Shown in pieces: positions 18,477 to 27,029 of a stretch of 64,000 nt of DNA. Below the pieces are notes generated by a model. That model had not been told where the DNA came from. It searched no databases and saw nothing but the letters and a program-made list of their open reading frames with translations. A program made the position numbers and the translations under genes. Positions within the stretch are counted from its first letter, which is position 1. Every line of letters starts with the position of its first letter. The stretch covers positions 5,871,001-5,935,000 of the forward strand of contig NZ_CP028843.1 in assembly GCF_003058325.1 (NCBI RefSeq), written 5' to 3'. Origin of the DNA: Methylobacterium currus (GTDB lineage: Bacteria > Pseudomonadota > Alphaproteobacteria > Rhizobiales > Beijerinckiaceae).

Positions 18477-18508
18477 CGCTTTCGCATCGACGTGTCGATG
18501 CGAAAGCG
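18477..18508. terminator. Second hairpin at the convergent boundary
   Basis: Perfect 15-bp arms (CGCTTTCGCATCGAC and its complement) separated by two bases, ending nine bases from the stop of the minus-strand ThDP gene. A T-poor stem-loop that could stop transcription from both sides. Confidence 0.5.
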
Positions 18509-18516
18509 CGATGGTA

Positions 18517-20247
18517 TCACACGGCCTCGCCGCGCCGCCGCCGCTCGGCATCGTCCCAGGCGGTGAGCGGCTGGTAGTCGGGCACGAAGCCGAGGCCCTT
18601 GCGGGCATCCGACGACACCGCGACCTGCGAGGTGGTGACGTCGATGAGTGCCGGGGCGTTGGCGAGGGCCCGCTCGATCGCGGCCGGCAGATCCTCCGGC
18701 CGCTCGATCCGCTCGCCATGGGCGCCGAGCGCCCGGGCCATGGCGGCGTAGTCGGAATCGGCCAGCAGCGTGCCGACGACCCGGCCGCCGTAATTGAACT
18801 CCTGGTCGTAGCGCTCGATGTTCCAGGCGGCGTTGTTCGACACGATGATGACCGGCTTGGCGCCGTGGCGGACCGCGGTGTCGATCTCCATCGCGTTGAT
18901 GCCGAAGGCGCCGTCGCCGGTGACGCAGATCACCTGCCGGTCCGGATAGGCGAGCGAGGCCGCGGTGGCGTAGGGCACGCCGATGCCGAGGCAGCCGAAG
19001 GCGCCCGCATCCATGTAGGTCCGCGCCTCCAGGCCGACCCGGGCGAAGCTCAGGAGGTCGCCGCCATCGGCCACCGCGATGTAGTCGGGGGCCGCGACCT
19101 GGCGGATCGCCTCGAAGATCGCCGCCGGATGGACGCGGCCGTCCTCTCCCGTCTGCGGCACCTTGGCCCCGGTCGAGCGCCGGACGTGGCGCTCGCGCAG
19201 GCCCTCGGACCAGGCCTTGTCGAGGGAGGGCGCGCGGTTGCCGGCGGCGTCGACGATCGCCGCCAGCGCCAAAGCCGGGGTGGCGAGCAATTCCGGCTCG
19301 CCGCGGCGGTTGTCGACGAGCTCGCCGGCGGTGTCGGCGATGCGCACGAAGCGGGCATTCGGGAAGACCGCCGGCGAGCCGTAGCCGAGCTGGTAGTCGA
19401 GCTTGCGGCCGACCACCAGGACCACGTCGGCCTCGGTCATGGCGGCGGCCCGCATCGCGCCGACGGTCGCGGGATGGTCGGCCGGCACCAGGCCGCGGCT
19501 CTCCTGCGTGTCGAGATAGACCGCGCCCAGCGCATCGAGGAGCCGGACCAGCTCGGGCCCGGCATTCCGGGCGCCGCGGCCGCTCACCACCAGCGGACGA
19601 CGCGCCCCCCACAGCACCTCGACGGCGGCCGCGACCCCGGCCGGATCGGGCGGAAGCACCCGCGGCGCCTTGGGGCGCATCCAGTCGTCCAGCACCAGCT
19701 GCGGCGGGACGTGGGCGCGCAGCACATCGGTCGGGATCTCGATGTAGACCGGGCCCGGTTCAGCCAGATCGCCCATGGCACGGGCCACCGCCTCGTCGAG
19801 CTCGCGGATCACCTGGTCGGCGACGCGGGCGGTGCGCGACTGGCGGGTGACCGGGCGCAGGATGTCGACGTGCGGGATGTCCTGGAGCGGGCCGAGATTG
19901 GCCTGCGGCCGCGAGGTGCAGCCGCCGATCAGCAGCACGGGCACGCGGGCGAGCGAGGCGTTGGCGATACCGGTGACGCAGTTGGTGACGCCGGGCCCGG
20001 CGGTCGCCATGCAGACCCCGAGTTCCCCAGTCAGCTCCGCGTGGGCATGGGCCATGTGGACGGCCGCGCCCTCGTCGCGCACGTCGACGATGCGGATGCC
20101 GAGGCGGGCGCAATGGTCCCAGATCGGCTGGATATGACCGCCCTGGAGCCCGAAGACCCGGTCGACGCCACGCGCCTTCAGGAACTGCGCGATCCAGGCG
20201 GCGCAGGATTGCGCGTCGGCGTTGAGGTCCTGGACGGTCTGGCTCAT
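18517..20247 (-). CDS. ThDP-dependent enzyme of the acetolactate synthase / 2-hydroxyacyl-CoA lyase type
   Basis: 576 residues with the three-domain ThDP fold: PYR domain with the cofactor-activating Glu at 59 ([11 protein letters not shown]), a central domain, and the PP domain with GDG at 444-446 and NN at 471-472 (the GDG..NN motif binding Mg-ThDP). This family decarboxylates 2-oxo acids, carboligates, or (HACL/oxalyl-CoA decarboxylase branch) cleaves 2-hydroxyacyl-CoA to formyl-CoA and an aldehyde. It lies directly downstream of an acyl-CoA synthetase, which favours a CoA-ester substrate. The ATG at 20247 has GGGAGGG upstream; the longer open frame is not needed. The exact reaction is not decidable from sequence alone. 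Confidence 0.8.
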   Translation of the reverse strand: MSQTVQDLNADAQSCAAWIAQFLKARGVDRVFGLQGGHIQPIWDHCARLGIRIVDVRDEGAAVHMAHAHAELTGELGVCMATAGPGVTNCVTGIANASLARVPVLLIGGCTSRPQANLGPLQDIPHVDILRPVTRQSRTARVADQVIRELDEAVARAMGDLAEPGPVYIEIPTDVLRAHVPPQLVLDDWMRPKAPRVLPPDPAGVAAAVEVLWGARRPLVVSGRGARNAGPELVRLLDALGAVYLDTQESRGLVPADHPATVGAMRAAAMTEADVVLVVGRKLDYQLGYGSPAVFPNARFVRIADTAGELVDNRRGEPELLATPALALAAIVDAAGNRAPSLDKAWSEGLRERHVRRSTGAKVPQTGEDGRVHPAAIFEAIRQVAAPDYIAVADGGDLLSFARVGLEARTYMDAGAFGCLGIGVPYATAASLAYPDRQVICVTGDGAFGINAMEIDTAVRHGAKPVIIVSNNAAWNIERYDQEFNYGGRVVGTLLADSDYAAMARALGAHGERIERPEDLPAAIERALANAPALIDVTTSQVAVSSDARKGLGFVPDYQPLTAWDDAERRRRGEAV

Positions 20248-20315
20248 GGGTTTCCCTCCCGTTGTGTCGTTGTTCCTCCCGGAGGAGGGGCGTTTGATGG
20301 GGTGCGGACGTCGAA

Positions 20316-21878
20316 TCAGACGTCCCCCCGCACCAGCCTTTCCTTCAGCTTCCGGTGCAGGTTCTTGCCCGTCGCGGTGCGCGGCATCGCCCCGTCCTCC
20401 AGGAACGAGACCGTGCGCGGGCGCTTGAAGCCGGCGAGCCGGTCCTTGCACCAGCCGAGGATCTCGGCCTCGGTGGCGGTCGCGCCGTCGCGCAGGACGA
20501 TCACCGCGTGGACGCGCTCGCCCCAGGTCTCGTCGGGCAGGCCGATCACCGCCACGTCGTGCACCGCCGGGTGGCCGCCGAGCAGGGCTTCGACCTCGGA
20601 CGGATAGATGTTCTCACCGCCCGAGATGATCATGTTGCTCTTGCGGTCGACGAGGTGGATGAACCCGTCCGCGTCGCGCCGGGCCATGTCGCCGACGGTG
20701 CAATACTCGCCGCGGAAGGCCTCCTTCGTCTTCTCCGGCAGCTTCCAGTAGCCGTCGAACAGGTAGGGATTGTTGCAATACAGCTCGCCGGCCTCGCCGT
20801 CCGCCACCTCGTTGCCGGCCTCATCCAGCAGCCGGATCGGCGCCGAGCCGACGCATTCGCGGCCGACCGAGCCCAGCTTGGTGAATTGCTCGGGCGGGTG
20901 CAGCATCGTCGCCCAGCCGACCTCGGTGGCGCCGTACAATTCGTAGAGGCCGGAATTGGGGAAGAACTCCATCACCGCCCGCTTGGTGTCGGGCCGGGCC
21001 GGGGCCGAGGAGATCATCAGGCGGGTGATGCGGGTGAGGTCGTAGCGGCTCCGCACTTGCTGGCTCAGGCCCAGCATCATCGCGTAATGGGTCGGCACCA
21101 GGGAGGTGAAGCTCGCACCGCCCTCGGCGAGGGCGCGCACGCAATGCTCGGGATCGAAGCTCTTGCGCGAGTATACGCTCGTCACGCCGCCGCAATAGCT
21201 GAACGCGCCGAAGAAGTAGAGCGAGTTGGCGTGGCACATGGGCATGACCAGCAGCGCCGAATCGCGCCGATGGACGCCGAGCTCGATGTCGGTAATCATG
21301 GACAGCATGGCGGCGCCGCGATGCGAGCGGATCGCGCCTTTCGGCTTGCCGGTGGTGCCGGACGTATACATCAGCATCCAGGGATCGGCCGGGTCGATCG
21401 CCGTGCCGGGCTCGTCCTCCCGCGCCTTGCCGATCAGGTCCTCGTAGGACGAGAAGCCCGCCGGGCACGGGCTCGCCCCGAACCACACCACCCGGGATTC
21501 CGCGACCGGCAGGTCGGCGCGGATCTCCTCGATCGTGCCGGCCAGTTCGTCCTGCAGGATCAGGGCGGAGACCTCGGCGTCCTCCAGGATGTAGCGCACC
21601 TCCGGGCCGACCAGCCGGAAGTTGATCGGCACCGCGACGAGGCCGGCCTTCGCCATCGCGGCGTAGATCTCCAGCCACTCGACGCAATTGTAGGCCAGCA
21701 CCGCCACCCGCTCGCCTTTGCGCAAGCCGAGGCCCAGCAGGCCGTTGGCGAGGCGGCAGGCGCGGGCGTTCCACTGCCGGAAGGTCATCTCGCGCTCGAG
21801 GTCGCGTGCGCCGATCCGGTCGGGCTGCAGGCGCGCCTGGACGGCGAGCATCTGCCCGGGCGTGAGCACATCCCTCAT
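20316..21878 (-). CDS. Acyl-CoA synthetase (AMP-binding, ANL superfamily)
   Basis: 520 residues. Activates a carboxylic acid with ATP and CoA via an acyl-adenylate. Visible motifs in order: [11 protein letters not shown] (P-loop, A3), YGATEVGW (A5), [11 protein letters not shown] (A7), [20 protein letters not shown] (hinge, A8) and the catalytic Lys near the C-terminus in [12 protein letters not shown] (A10). All residues needed for both half-reactions are present. It sits between the TRAP receptor gene and the ThDP gene on the same strand (68-base gap to the latter), consistent with one operon in which the imported acid is activated and then cleaved. The substrate is unknown. Confidence 0.88.
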   Translation of the reverse strand: MRDVLTPGQMLAVQARLQPDRIGARDLEREMTFRQWNARACRLANGLLGLGLRKGERVAVLAYNCVEWLEIYAAMAKAGLVAVPINFRLVGPEVRYILEDAEVSALILQDELAGTIEEIRADLPVAESRVVWFGASPCPAGFSSYEDLIGKAREDEPGTAIDPADPWMLMYTSGTTGKPKGAIRSHRGAAMLSMITDIELGVHRRDSALLVMPMCHANSLYFFGAFSYCGGVTSVYSRKSFDPEHCVRALAEGGASFTSLVPTHYAMMLGLSQQVRSRYDLTRITRLMISSAPARPDTKRAVMEFFPNSGLYELYGATEVGWATMLHPPEQFTKLGSVGRECVGSAPIRLLDEAGNEVADGEAGELYCNNPYLFDGYWKLPEKTKEAFRGEYCTVGDMARRDADGFIHLVDRKSNMIISGGENIYPSEVEALLGGHPAVHDVAVIGLPDETWGERVHAVIVLRDGATATEAEILGWCKDRLAGFKRPRTVSFLEDGAMPRTATGKNLHRKLKERLVRGDV

Positions 21879-21995
21879 CGTCGTGGTCCTCGCTCAGTCT
21901 CTCTGCTCAAGACGCGGGTGAATAGTTTGCGCGGGTTACCCCGCCTACAGCCTCCCCTGAGGTGACCGGCGGTCGACGGTCGCCGCCCGCAGGGA

Positions 21996-22081
21996 GCCTC
22001 GAAGGAGGCTTCCAGACGTCTCGCGGTCCCTGGAATCGCCTTCGAGGCTGGTCGATCAAAGATCGCGTCGATCTTCGATCG
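21996..22081. repeat. Composite palindromic (REP-like) element
   Basis: Two nested stem-loops in the gap before the TRAP gene: arms 21996-22005/22039-22048 (GCCTCGAAGG and complement, continuing as TTCCAG/CTGGAA inside), then 22053-22065/22069-22081 with one mismatch in 13. The next 30 bases contain a CACCTCAGGATGGGG stretch of the kind often seen in dispersed alphaproteobacterial intergenic repeats. Confidence 0.55.
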
Positions 22082-22160
22082 CTCAGCACCTCAGGATGGG
22101 GTCGGAGATCGGACGAGCGAAAGTGGTCGAATCGGTCCGCGTGAACGCGATTCAAATACC

Positions 22161-23213
22161 TCAGCCGATATCCCCGGCATATTTCTGCACCAGCGCCCAG
22201 GCCTCCGGCCCGAACTTCTCGCGCCACTGGCCGTAGAACTTGGTCGCCTTGAGCGCGGCCTGGAAGGCATTCGGGTCGGTGGTGTTGAACACCAACCCCC
22301 TCCCCTCCAGCTCCTTCTGGGTATCGCGGTTGGCCTGGGCGATGTCGTCGCGCTCCTTCAAGGCCGCGGCGTTGAGGTGCTTCTCCAGGATGCCGCGCAC
22401 ATCCGCCGGCACGCCGCGCCAGATCCGGCCGCTCGCCATCATCCAGAACCCGTCCCAGGCGTGGTTGGTGAGCGAGCAGTATTTCTGCACCTCGTAGAAC
22501 TTGGCGAAGTTGATCAGCGCCAGCGGGTTCTCCTGCCCGTCGGCGATCCGGGTCTGCAGTGCCGAATAAGCTTCGCTCAACGGGATGCTGACCGGCGCGG
22601 CGCCGAGCGCAGCAAACATCGAGACCCAGAGCGGCACTACCGGCACGCGGATCTTGAAGTTCTTGAGGTCGTCGGGCGTCCGGATCGGCTTGGTGCTGGT
22701 GGTGATCTGCCGGAAGCCGTTGTCCCAGGTCGTCTCGAAGGGGACGAGGTTCGCCTTCTCGATCGCCCGGCGGATATAGCCGCCGACCTCCCCGTCCATC
22801 GCGGCCCAGACCTTGTCGTAGCTCGTGAAGGCGAAGCCGATCCCGGTGAGCGAGGTCGCCGGCACCAGGGTCGAGACCACGGTGCCGGGGAAGGTCGCGA
22901 GTTCGAGCGCCCCGGAGCGGATCTGGGACAGCATGTCCGAGTCGCTCCCGAGCTGGTTCGACGGAAACAGGCTGATCTCGACGGCGCCACTCGTCTCCTG
23001 GGCGATCGCCGCGATCGCCTCCTTGAGGCGCACATTGACCGGGTGCGGCACCGGCAGGTCGGTGCCGAGCTTGAAGGCGAGCTTCTGTCCCTGCGCCAGG
23101 GCCGGCCGCGGGAATCCGGCGGCCAGCGCGGCGGCGGCACCGAGGCCGGAGGCCAGCAGGTGCCGCCGGTGGAGACTCGCCGAGCGTGGGCGAGACATCC
23201 AGGGATCGGTCAT
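22161..23213 (-). CDS. TRAP transporter periplasmic solute-binding protein (DctP family)
   Basis: 350 residues. The N-terminus carries a twin-arginine-like signal (LHRRHLLASGLGAAAALAAG, cleavage near PALAQ). The mature part shows typical DctP features: a FKLGTDLPVPHPVNVRLKEA start, the FPSNQLGSDSDMLSQIRSG segment, and Arg near KNFKIRVP, which in this family salt-bridges the substrate carboxylate. It would bind an organic acid for a sodium-driven TRAP permease. No DctQ or DctM gene is adjacent, so the membrane part must be elsewhere or lost. The ATG at 23213 has a GGGAG site. Divergent from the GntR gene across a dyad. Confidence 0.85.
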   Translation of the reverse strand: MTDPWMSRPRSASLHRRHLLASGLGAAAALAAGFPRPALAQGQKLAFKLGTDLPVPHPVNVRLKEAIAAIAQETSGAVEISLFPSNQLGSDSDMLSQIRSGALELATFPGTVVSTLVPATSLTGIGFAFTSYDKVWAAMDGEVGGYIRRAIEKANLVPFETTWDNGFRQITTSTKPIRTPDDLKNFKIRVPVVPLWVSMFAALGAAPVSIPLSEAYSALQTRIADGQENPLALINFAKFYEVQKYCSLTNHAWDGFWMMASGRIWRGVPADVRGILEKHLNAAALKERDDIAQANRDTQKELEGRGLVFNTTDPNAFQAALKATKFYGQWREKFGPEAWALVQKYAGDIG

Positions 23214-23271
23214 GGCGTTTCTCCCTCGGAAATTCCGGAGCCGTCGGCCTCTCTCGACCGCGACCTTCATT

Positions 23272-23297
23272 GAATTCGGAATTTGAATTTCGAATTC
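23272..23297. promoter_or_regulatory. AT-rich 26-bp dyad between dctP and gntR (candidate GntR operator)
   Basis: A nearly perfect palindrome (11 of 13 base pairs) with GAATTCG/CGAATTC outer arms and an AATT-rich centre, in a region otherwise rich in G+C. It lies 59 bases before the dctP start and 70 before gntR, where a regulator could block both promoters. Confidence 0.6.
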
Positions 23298-23366
23298 GGT
23301 ATTGCACGGGCGCCCGGTTTGCGCAACACGTCTGGGAGGGGTTTTTGCGTGAAAGGGGTTCCGGCC

Positions 23367-24086
23367 ATGGCCGGCGAGTCTGACGCCCGCAGCCTGACGC
23401 GCCACCGGCTCGTCGAGCAGGTCTACGGGGCGATCTTCAGCGAGATCACGGAAGGCCGTCTGGCGCCGAACGCGCGTCTGATCCAGGACGAGCTGGCCGA
23501 TGCCTACGGCGTCTCGCGCCAGCCGGTGCAGCAGGCGCTCCTGCTCCTGCGCAACCACGGCATCGTGCGCGACGCGCCACGCCGCGGGCTGGTGGTGGCG
23601 CCGCTCGAAGCCTCGTTCGTGCAGAACCTCTACGAGGTGCGCGGCGTGCTCGAAGGCTTGACGAGCCGGCTCGCCGCCGAGCGCAACGCCGCCCGCGCCG
23701 GCCGGGAGGGCCCGCCCCTGGTGGCGGCGGGACGCGCCGCCGCGGAAGCCGGCTCGGTCGCAGAGCTGATCGCCGCCGACATCGCCTTCCACCGCTTCCT
23801 CGGCGAGATCGCCGAGAACCCGATCATCGTCGAGACGGCGGCGCCGCACTTCAACCACCTGCAGCGGATCATGGGCGAGGTCTTGCGCAAGGACGAGACG
23901 ATGCCGCGCCGCATCTGGGACGAGCACGCGGCGATCCTCGAGGCGGTGGCGGCGGGCGACGGCGAGACCGCCGATCGTCTCTCGCGCCAGCACATCGCCC
24001 GGGCCGCGACGGTGTTCGTCGACCGGCTGCGGGCACAGGAGGATGTTTCCGCGCAGGAGGCGCGGAGCCGGCGGGTCAGGCGGTAG
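23367..24086 (+). CDS. GntR-family transcriptional regulator (FadR/FCD subgroup)
   Basis: About 239 residues: N-terminal winged HTH (LTRHRLVEQVYGAIFSEI...LIQDELADAYGVSRQPVQQALLLL, about 10-70) and an all-helical FCD ligand domain. The Asp/His pattern of a metal-binding FCD pocket is visible (ADIAFHRFLGEIAENP and DEHAAILEAVAAGD followed by RQHI). Such regulators usually sense the acid or CoA ester degraded by the neighbouring operon. Divergent from the dctP-acs-ThDP set, with the AT-rich dyad between them. The ATG at 23367 begins the conserved N-terminus; the upstream in-frame ATG at 23283 falls inside the dyad and is unlikely. Confidence 0.85.
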   Translation: MAGESDARSLTRHRLVEQVYGAIFSEITEGRLAPNARLIQDELADAYGVSRQPVQQALLLLRNHGIVRDAPRRGLVVAPLEASFVQNLYEVRGVLEGLTSRLAAERNAARAGREGPPLVAAGRAAAEAGSVAELIAADIAFHRFLGEIAENPIIVETAAPHFNHLQRIMGEVLRKDETMPRRIWDEHAAILEAVAAGDGETADRLSRQHIARAATVFVDRLRAQEDVSAQEARSRRVRR

Positions 24087-24132
24087 CCGCAAGCACGGGT
24101 GCGGAGCCGGACGGAGGCAGCGCCCCCCGCGC

Positions 24133-25269
24133 TCACCCGCGCGGAAACACCCGCGCCGCGCCCACCGCGAGCGCCACCCGGTCGCCCGGCTCGTAGACGT
24201 CCGTCACCTTCACCTCGATCGGCGCCTCGGCACCATCCAGGAGGATCTCCGCGACGGTGCCCCGCCCGGTGCGGCGCCATTCGCGCACGGTGCCCGGCAG
24301 CGTGCCGGGCCCCTGCCCGACCGTGAGGTCCCACGGCCGCAGGCAGAGATCGACGGGGCCTTGCGGCCAGCCGGGCTCCGCTGCGATGACCGGGCGGCCC
24401 GCGACCCGGACCTCGTCGCCCGAGACATCGGCGGCCAGGCGCGCGGTCTCGCCGACGAAGGACATCACGAAGCGCGAGGCCGGGTGGTCCTGCACCTCGT
24501 GCGGCGCGCCGACCTGCTCGATGCGGCCCTTGTTGAGGATCGCGATCCGGTCGGCGAGCTCCAGCGCCTCGTCCTGGTCGTGGGTGACGAAGATCGTGGT
24601 CTGGCCGGTCTCGCGGTGGATCTCGCGCAGCCAGCGGCGCAGGTCCTTGCGCACCTGGGCGTCGAGCGCGCCGAACGGCTCGTCGAGCAGGAGCACGGAG
24701 GGCTCGACGGCCAAGGCGCGAGCGAGCGCGACGCGCTGGCGCTGGCCGCCGGAGAGTTGGCCCGGATAGCGTTTGGCGAGATCGGGCAGCTGCACCAGCT
24801 CCAGCAGGCGCTCGACCCGGCGCCGGATCTCGTCCTCCTTCGGGCGGTGGGCCCGGGGCCGCGAGCGCAGGCCGTAGGCGATGTTCTCGAACACGGTGAG
24901 GTGGCGGAACAGGGCGTAGTGCTGGAACACGAAGCCGACGCCGCGGCGCTGGACGGCGATGTCGGTGGTGTCCTGCGAGCCGAAGAACACCCTGCCGCCA
25001 TCCGGGATCTCGAGGCCGGCGATGACGCGCAGAAGCGTCGTTTTCCCTGAGCCCGAGGGTCCGAGCAGGGCCAGCAGCTCGCCGGGCTCGATCGCCAGGC
25101 TGACGCCTTCGAGCGCCGCCGGCCCGGGGCCGCCATAGCGCTTGACGATGCCGTCGACGCGCACCGCGGTGCCGGCATGGCGCAGGCGCTCGGGGGATGC
25201 GGCCTCGACCGGACGGGCCTGCGCGTCGCGGCGCAGGGACAGGGCGGTGGGAGCGAATCCTGCCGTCAT
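24133..25269 (-). CDS. cysA: Sulfate/thiosulfate ABC transporter ATPase CysA
   Basis: 378 residues. Cytoplasmic ATPase powering sulfate import by CysT/CysW. Walker [11 protein letters not shown]-loop [12 protein letters not shown], signature [15 protein letters not shown], Walker [13 protein letters not shown], and the switch His in FVTHDQDEA are all intact. A C-terminal TOBE-like beta domain (about 270-378) follows. The start at 25269 is just after the cysW stop (one base between), making it the last gene of the minus-strand sulfur operon; the in-frame ATG at 25299 would overlap cysW and is disfavoured. The N-terminal 35 residues before [13 protein letters not shown] are longer than in most CysA. 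Confidence 0.93.
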   Translation of the reverse strand: MTAGFAPTALSLRRDAQARPVEAASPERLRHAGTAVRVDGIVKRYGGPGPAALEGVSLAIEPGELLALLGPSGSGKTTLLRVIAGLEIPDGGRVFFGSQDTTDIAVQRRGVGFVFQHYALFRHLTVFENIAYGLRSRPRAHRPKEDEIRRRVERLLELVQLPDLAKRYPGQLSGGQRQRVALARALAVEPSVLLLDEPFGALDAQVRKDLRRWLREIHRETGQTTIFVTHDQDEALELADRIAILNKGRIEQVGAPHEVQDHPASRFVMSFVGETARLAADVSGDEVRVAGRPVIAAEPGWPQGPVDLCLRPWDLTVGQGPGTLPGTVREWRRTGRGTVAEILLDGAEAPIEVKVTDVYEPGDRVALAVGAARVFPRG

Positions 25270-25270
25270 C

Positions 25271-26167
25271 TCAGTGGGCTCCGCGTCCGGCCAGCGCATC
25301 CGCGTGGCGCCATTCGAGGAAAGTCTTGCCCGCCAGGGTGACGAGCGCCAGGAGCGCCAACAGCGAGGCGATCCCGAACGCCGCCACGTAGTTGTACTCG
25401 TTGTACAGGATCTCGACGTGCAGCGGCATGGTGTTGGTGAGCCCCCGGATGCGACCCGACACGACCGAGACGGCGCCGAACTCGCCCATCGCCCGGGCGT
25501 TGCAGAGCAGCACGCCGTAGAGCAAAGCCCAGCGCACGTTGGGCAGCGTCACGGTCCGGAAGACCCGCCACGGGCTCGCCCCGAGGGTCAACGCGGCCTC
25601 CTCGTCGGTGGTGCCCTGGTCCTGCATCAGCGGGATCAGCTCGCGGGCCACGAACGGGAAGGTGACGAATACCGTGGCGAGCACGATGCCCGGAACCGCG
25701 AAGATGATCTCGATTCCGTGGCGGTTCAGGAACGGCCCGAGCAGCCCCTGCGCCCCGAAGATCAGCACGTAGATCAGGCCCGCCACCACCGGCGAGACCG
25801 AGAACGGCAGGTCGATGAGGGTGATGAGCAGGTTGCGGCCGCGGAAGTCGAACTTGGCGATGGCCCAGGAGGCGCACAGCCCGAACACGACGTTGAGCGG
25901 CACCGCGATCACCGCGACGAGCAGGGTCAGGCGGATCGCCGCGAGCGCGTCCGGCTCGGCGAAGGTGGCGAGGTAGGCGCCCACGCCCTTGCTGAGCGCC
26001 TCGACGAACACCACCGCCAGCGGCAGCAGCAGGAACAGGCCCAGGAAGGCGACGGCCGCGAGCGTCAGGGCGATGCGGACCGGGCGGGGCTCGGTCAGCG
26101 CCGCGTGCGGCCCGCTTGAAGCGGGGCGGATCGACGGGCGAATGGAGGGAACGGCGGTCTCAGACAT
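25271..26167 (-). CDS. cysW: Sulfate ABC transporter permease CysW
   Basis: 298 residues, six predicted membrane helices with the EAA loop ([24 protein letters not shown], about 190-213) that docks on CysA. The [11 protein letters not shown] segment near the C-terminal third is typical of CysW. The start at 26167 overlaps the cysT end by eight bases; an upstream ATG at 26191 is possible but would overlap more. Confidence 0.92.
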   Translation of the reverse strand: MSETAVPSIRPSIRPASSGPHAALTEPRPVRIALTLAAVAFLGLFLLLPLAVVFVEALSKGVGAYLATFAEPDALAAIRLTLLVAVIAVPLNVVFGLCASWAIAKFDFRGRNLLITLIDLPFSVSPVVAGLIYVLIFGAQGLLGPFLNRHGIEIIFAVPGIVLATVFVTFPFVARELIPLMQDQGTTDEEAALTLGASPWRVFRTVTLPNVRWALLYGVLLCNARAMGEFGAVSVVSGRIRGLTNTMPLHVEILYNEYNYVAAFGIASLLALLALVTLAGKTFLEWRHADALAGRGAH

Positions 26168-27029
26168 GCCCGAACCTGCGGCGGCTGACATCCTGCACCA
26201 GGTTGATGGCGAGGAGCGCGGCGAAGGACATCAGCAGCATCACGGCCGCGATGGCGGTGGCGCCCGCATAGTTGAACTCCTCGAGCTTGATCACGATCAG
26301 GAGCGGGGCGATTTCCGAGACGAAAGGCAGGTTGCCGGCGACGAAGATCACCGAGCCGTACTCGCCGACCGCCCGGGCGAAGGCGAGGGCGAAGCCGGTG
26401 AGCATCGCGGGGATCAGCGGCGGCAGGATCACCGTGACGAGGGCCCGGAAGCGCGAGGCGCCGAGGATCGCGGCGGCCTCCTCGCTCGATTTGTCGATCT
26501 CGGCCACCAGCGGCTGCACCGTGCGGACGCAGAACGGCAGGCCGACGAAGACCAGCGCCACCAGAATGCCGAGGGGCGTATAGGCGACCTTGATCCCGAG
26601 GCCCATCAGGGGCTCGCCGAGCCAGCCGTTCGGCGCGTAGAGGCTGGCCAGCGCGATGCCGGCGACCGCCGTCGGCAGCGCGAAGGGCAGATCGACCAAC
26701 GCGTCGATGATCCGCCGGCCCGGAAACCGGTAGCGGGTCAGCACCCAGGCAATCAGGAGGCCGAACACCGCGTCGATGGCGGCGGCGGCCAGCGACAGGC
26801 CGAACGAGGTCTTCAGCGCCGCGAGGTTGCGGGCATCGGTGATCAGCGCCCACAATCCGGCCGGACCGACGCTGGCGGCCCGCAGGAGCAGCACTGCCAG
26901 CGGCAGCAGCACCAGCAGGGTCAGGTAGGTCAGCGTGATCCCGAAGGTCAGGCGAAAGCCCGGCAGCGCGCTCGGGCGGCGGAAGCGGGAGGCGGCCCGC
27001 CCCGCGGACAGGGCCGCGGCGTCGCTCAT
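26160..27029 (-). CDS. cysT: Sulfate ABC transporter permease CysT (CysU)
   Basis: 289 residues, six predicted membrane helices, EAA loop [23 protein letters not shown] and the family segment [15 protein letters not shown]. With CysW it forms the membrane channel for sulfate. The ATG overlaps the stop of the upstream cysN::sbp gene by four bases (ATGA), so channel and receptor are made in coupled fashion. Confidence 0.93.
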   Translation of the reverse strand: MSDAAALSAGRAASRFRRPSALPGFRLTFGITLTYLTLLVLLPLAVLLLRAASVGPAGLWALITDARNLAALKTSFGLSLAAAAIDAVFGLLIAWVLTRYRFPGRRIIDALVDLPFALPTAVAGIALASLYAPNGWLGEPLMGLGIKVAYTPLGILVALVFVGLPFCVRTVQPLVAEIDKSSEEAAAILGASRFRALVTVILPPLIPAMLTGFALAFARAVGEYGSVIFVAGNLPFVSEIAPLLIVIKLEEFNYAGATAIAAVMLLMSFAALLAINLVQDVSRRRFGHV

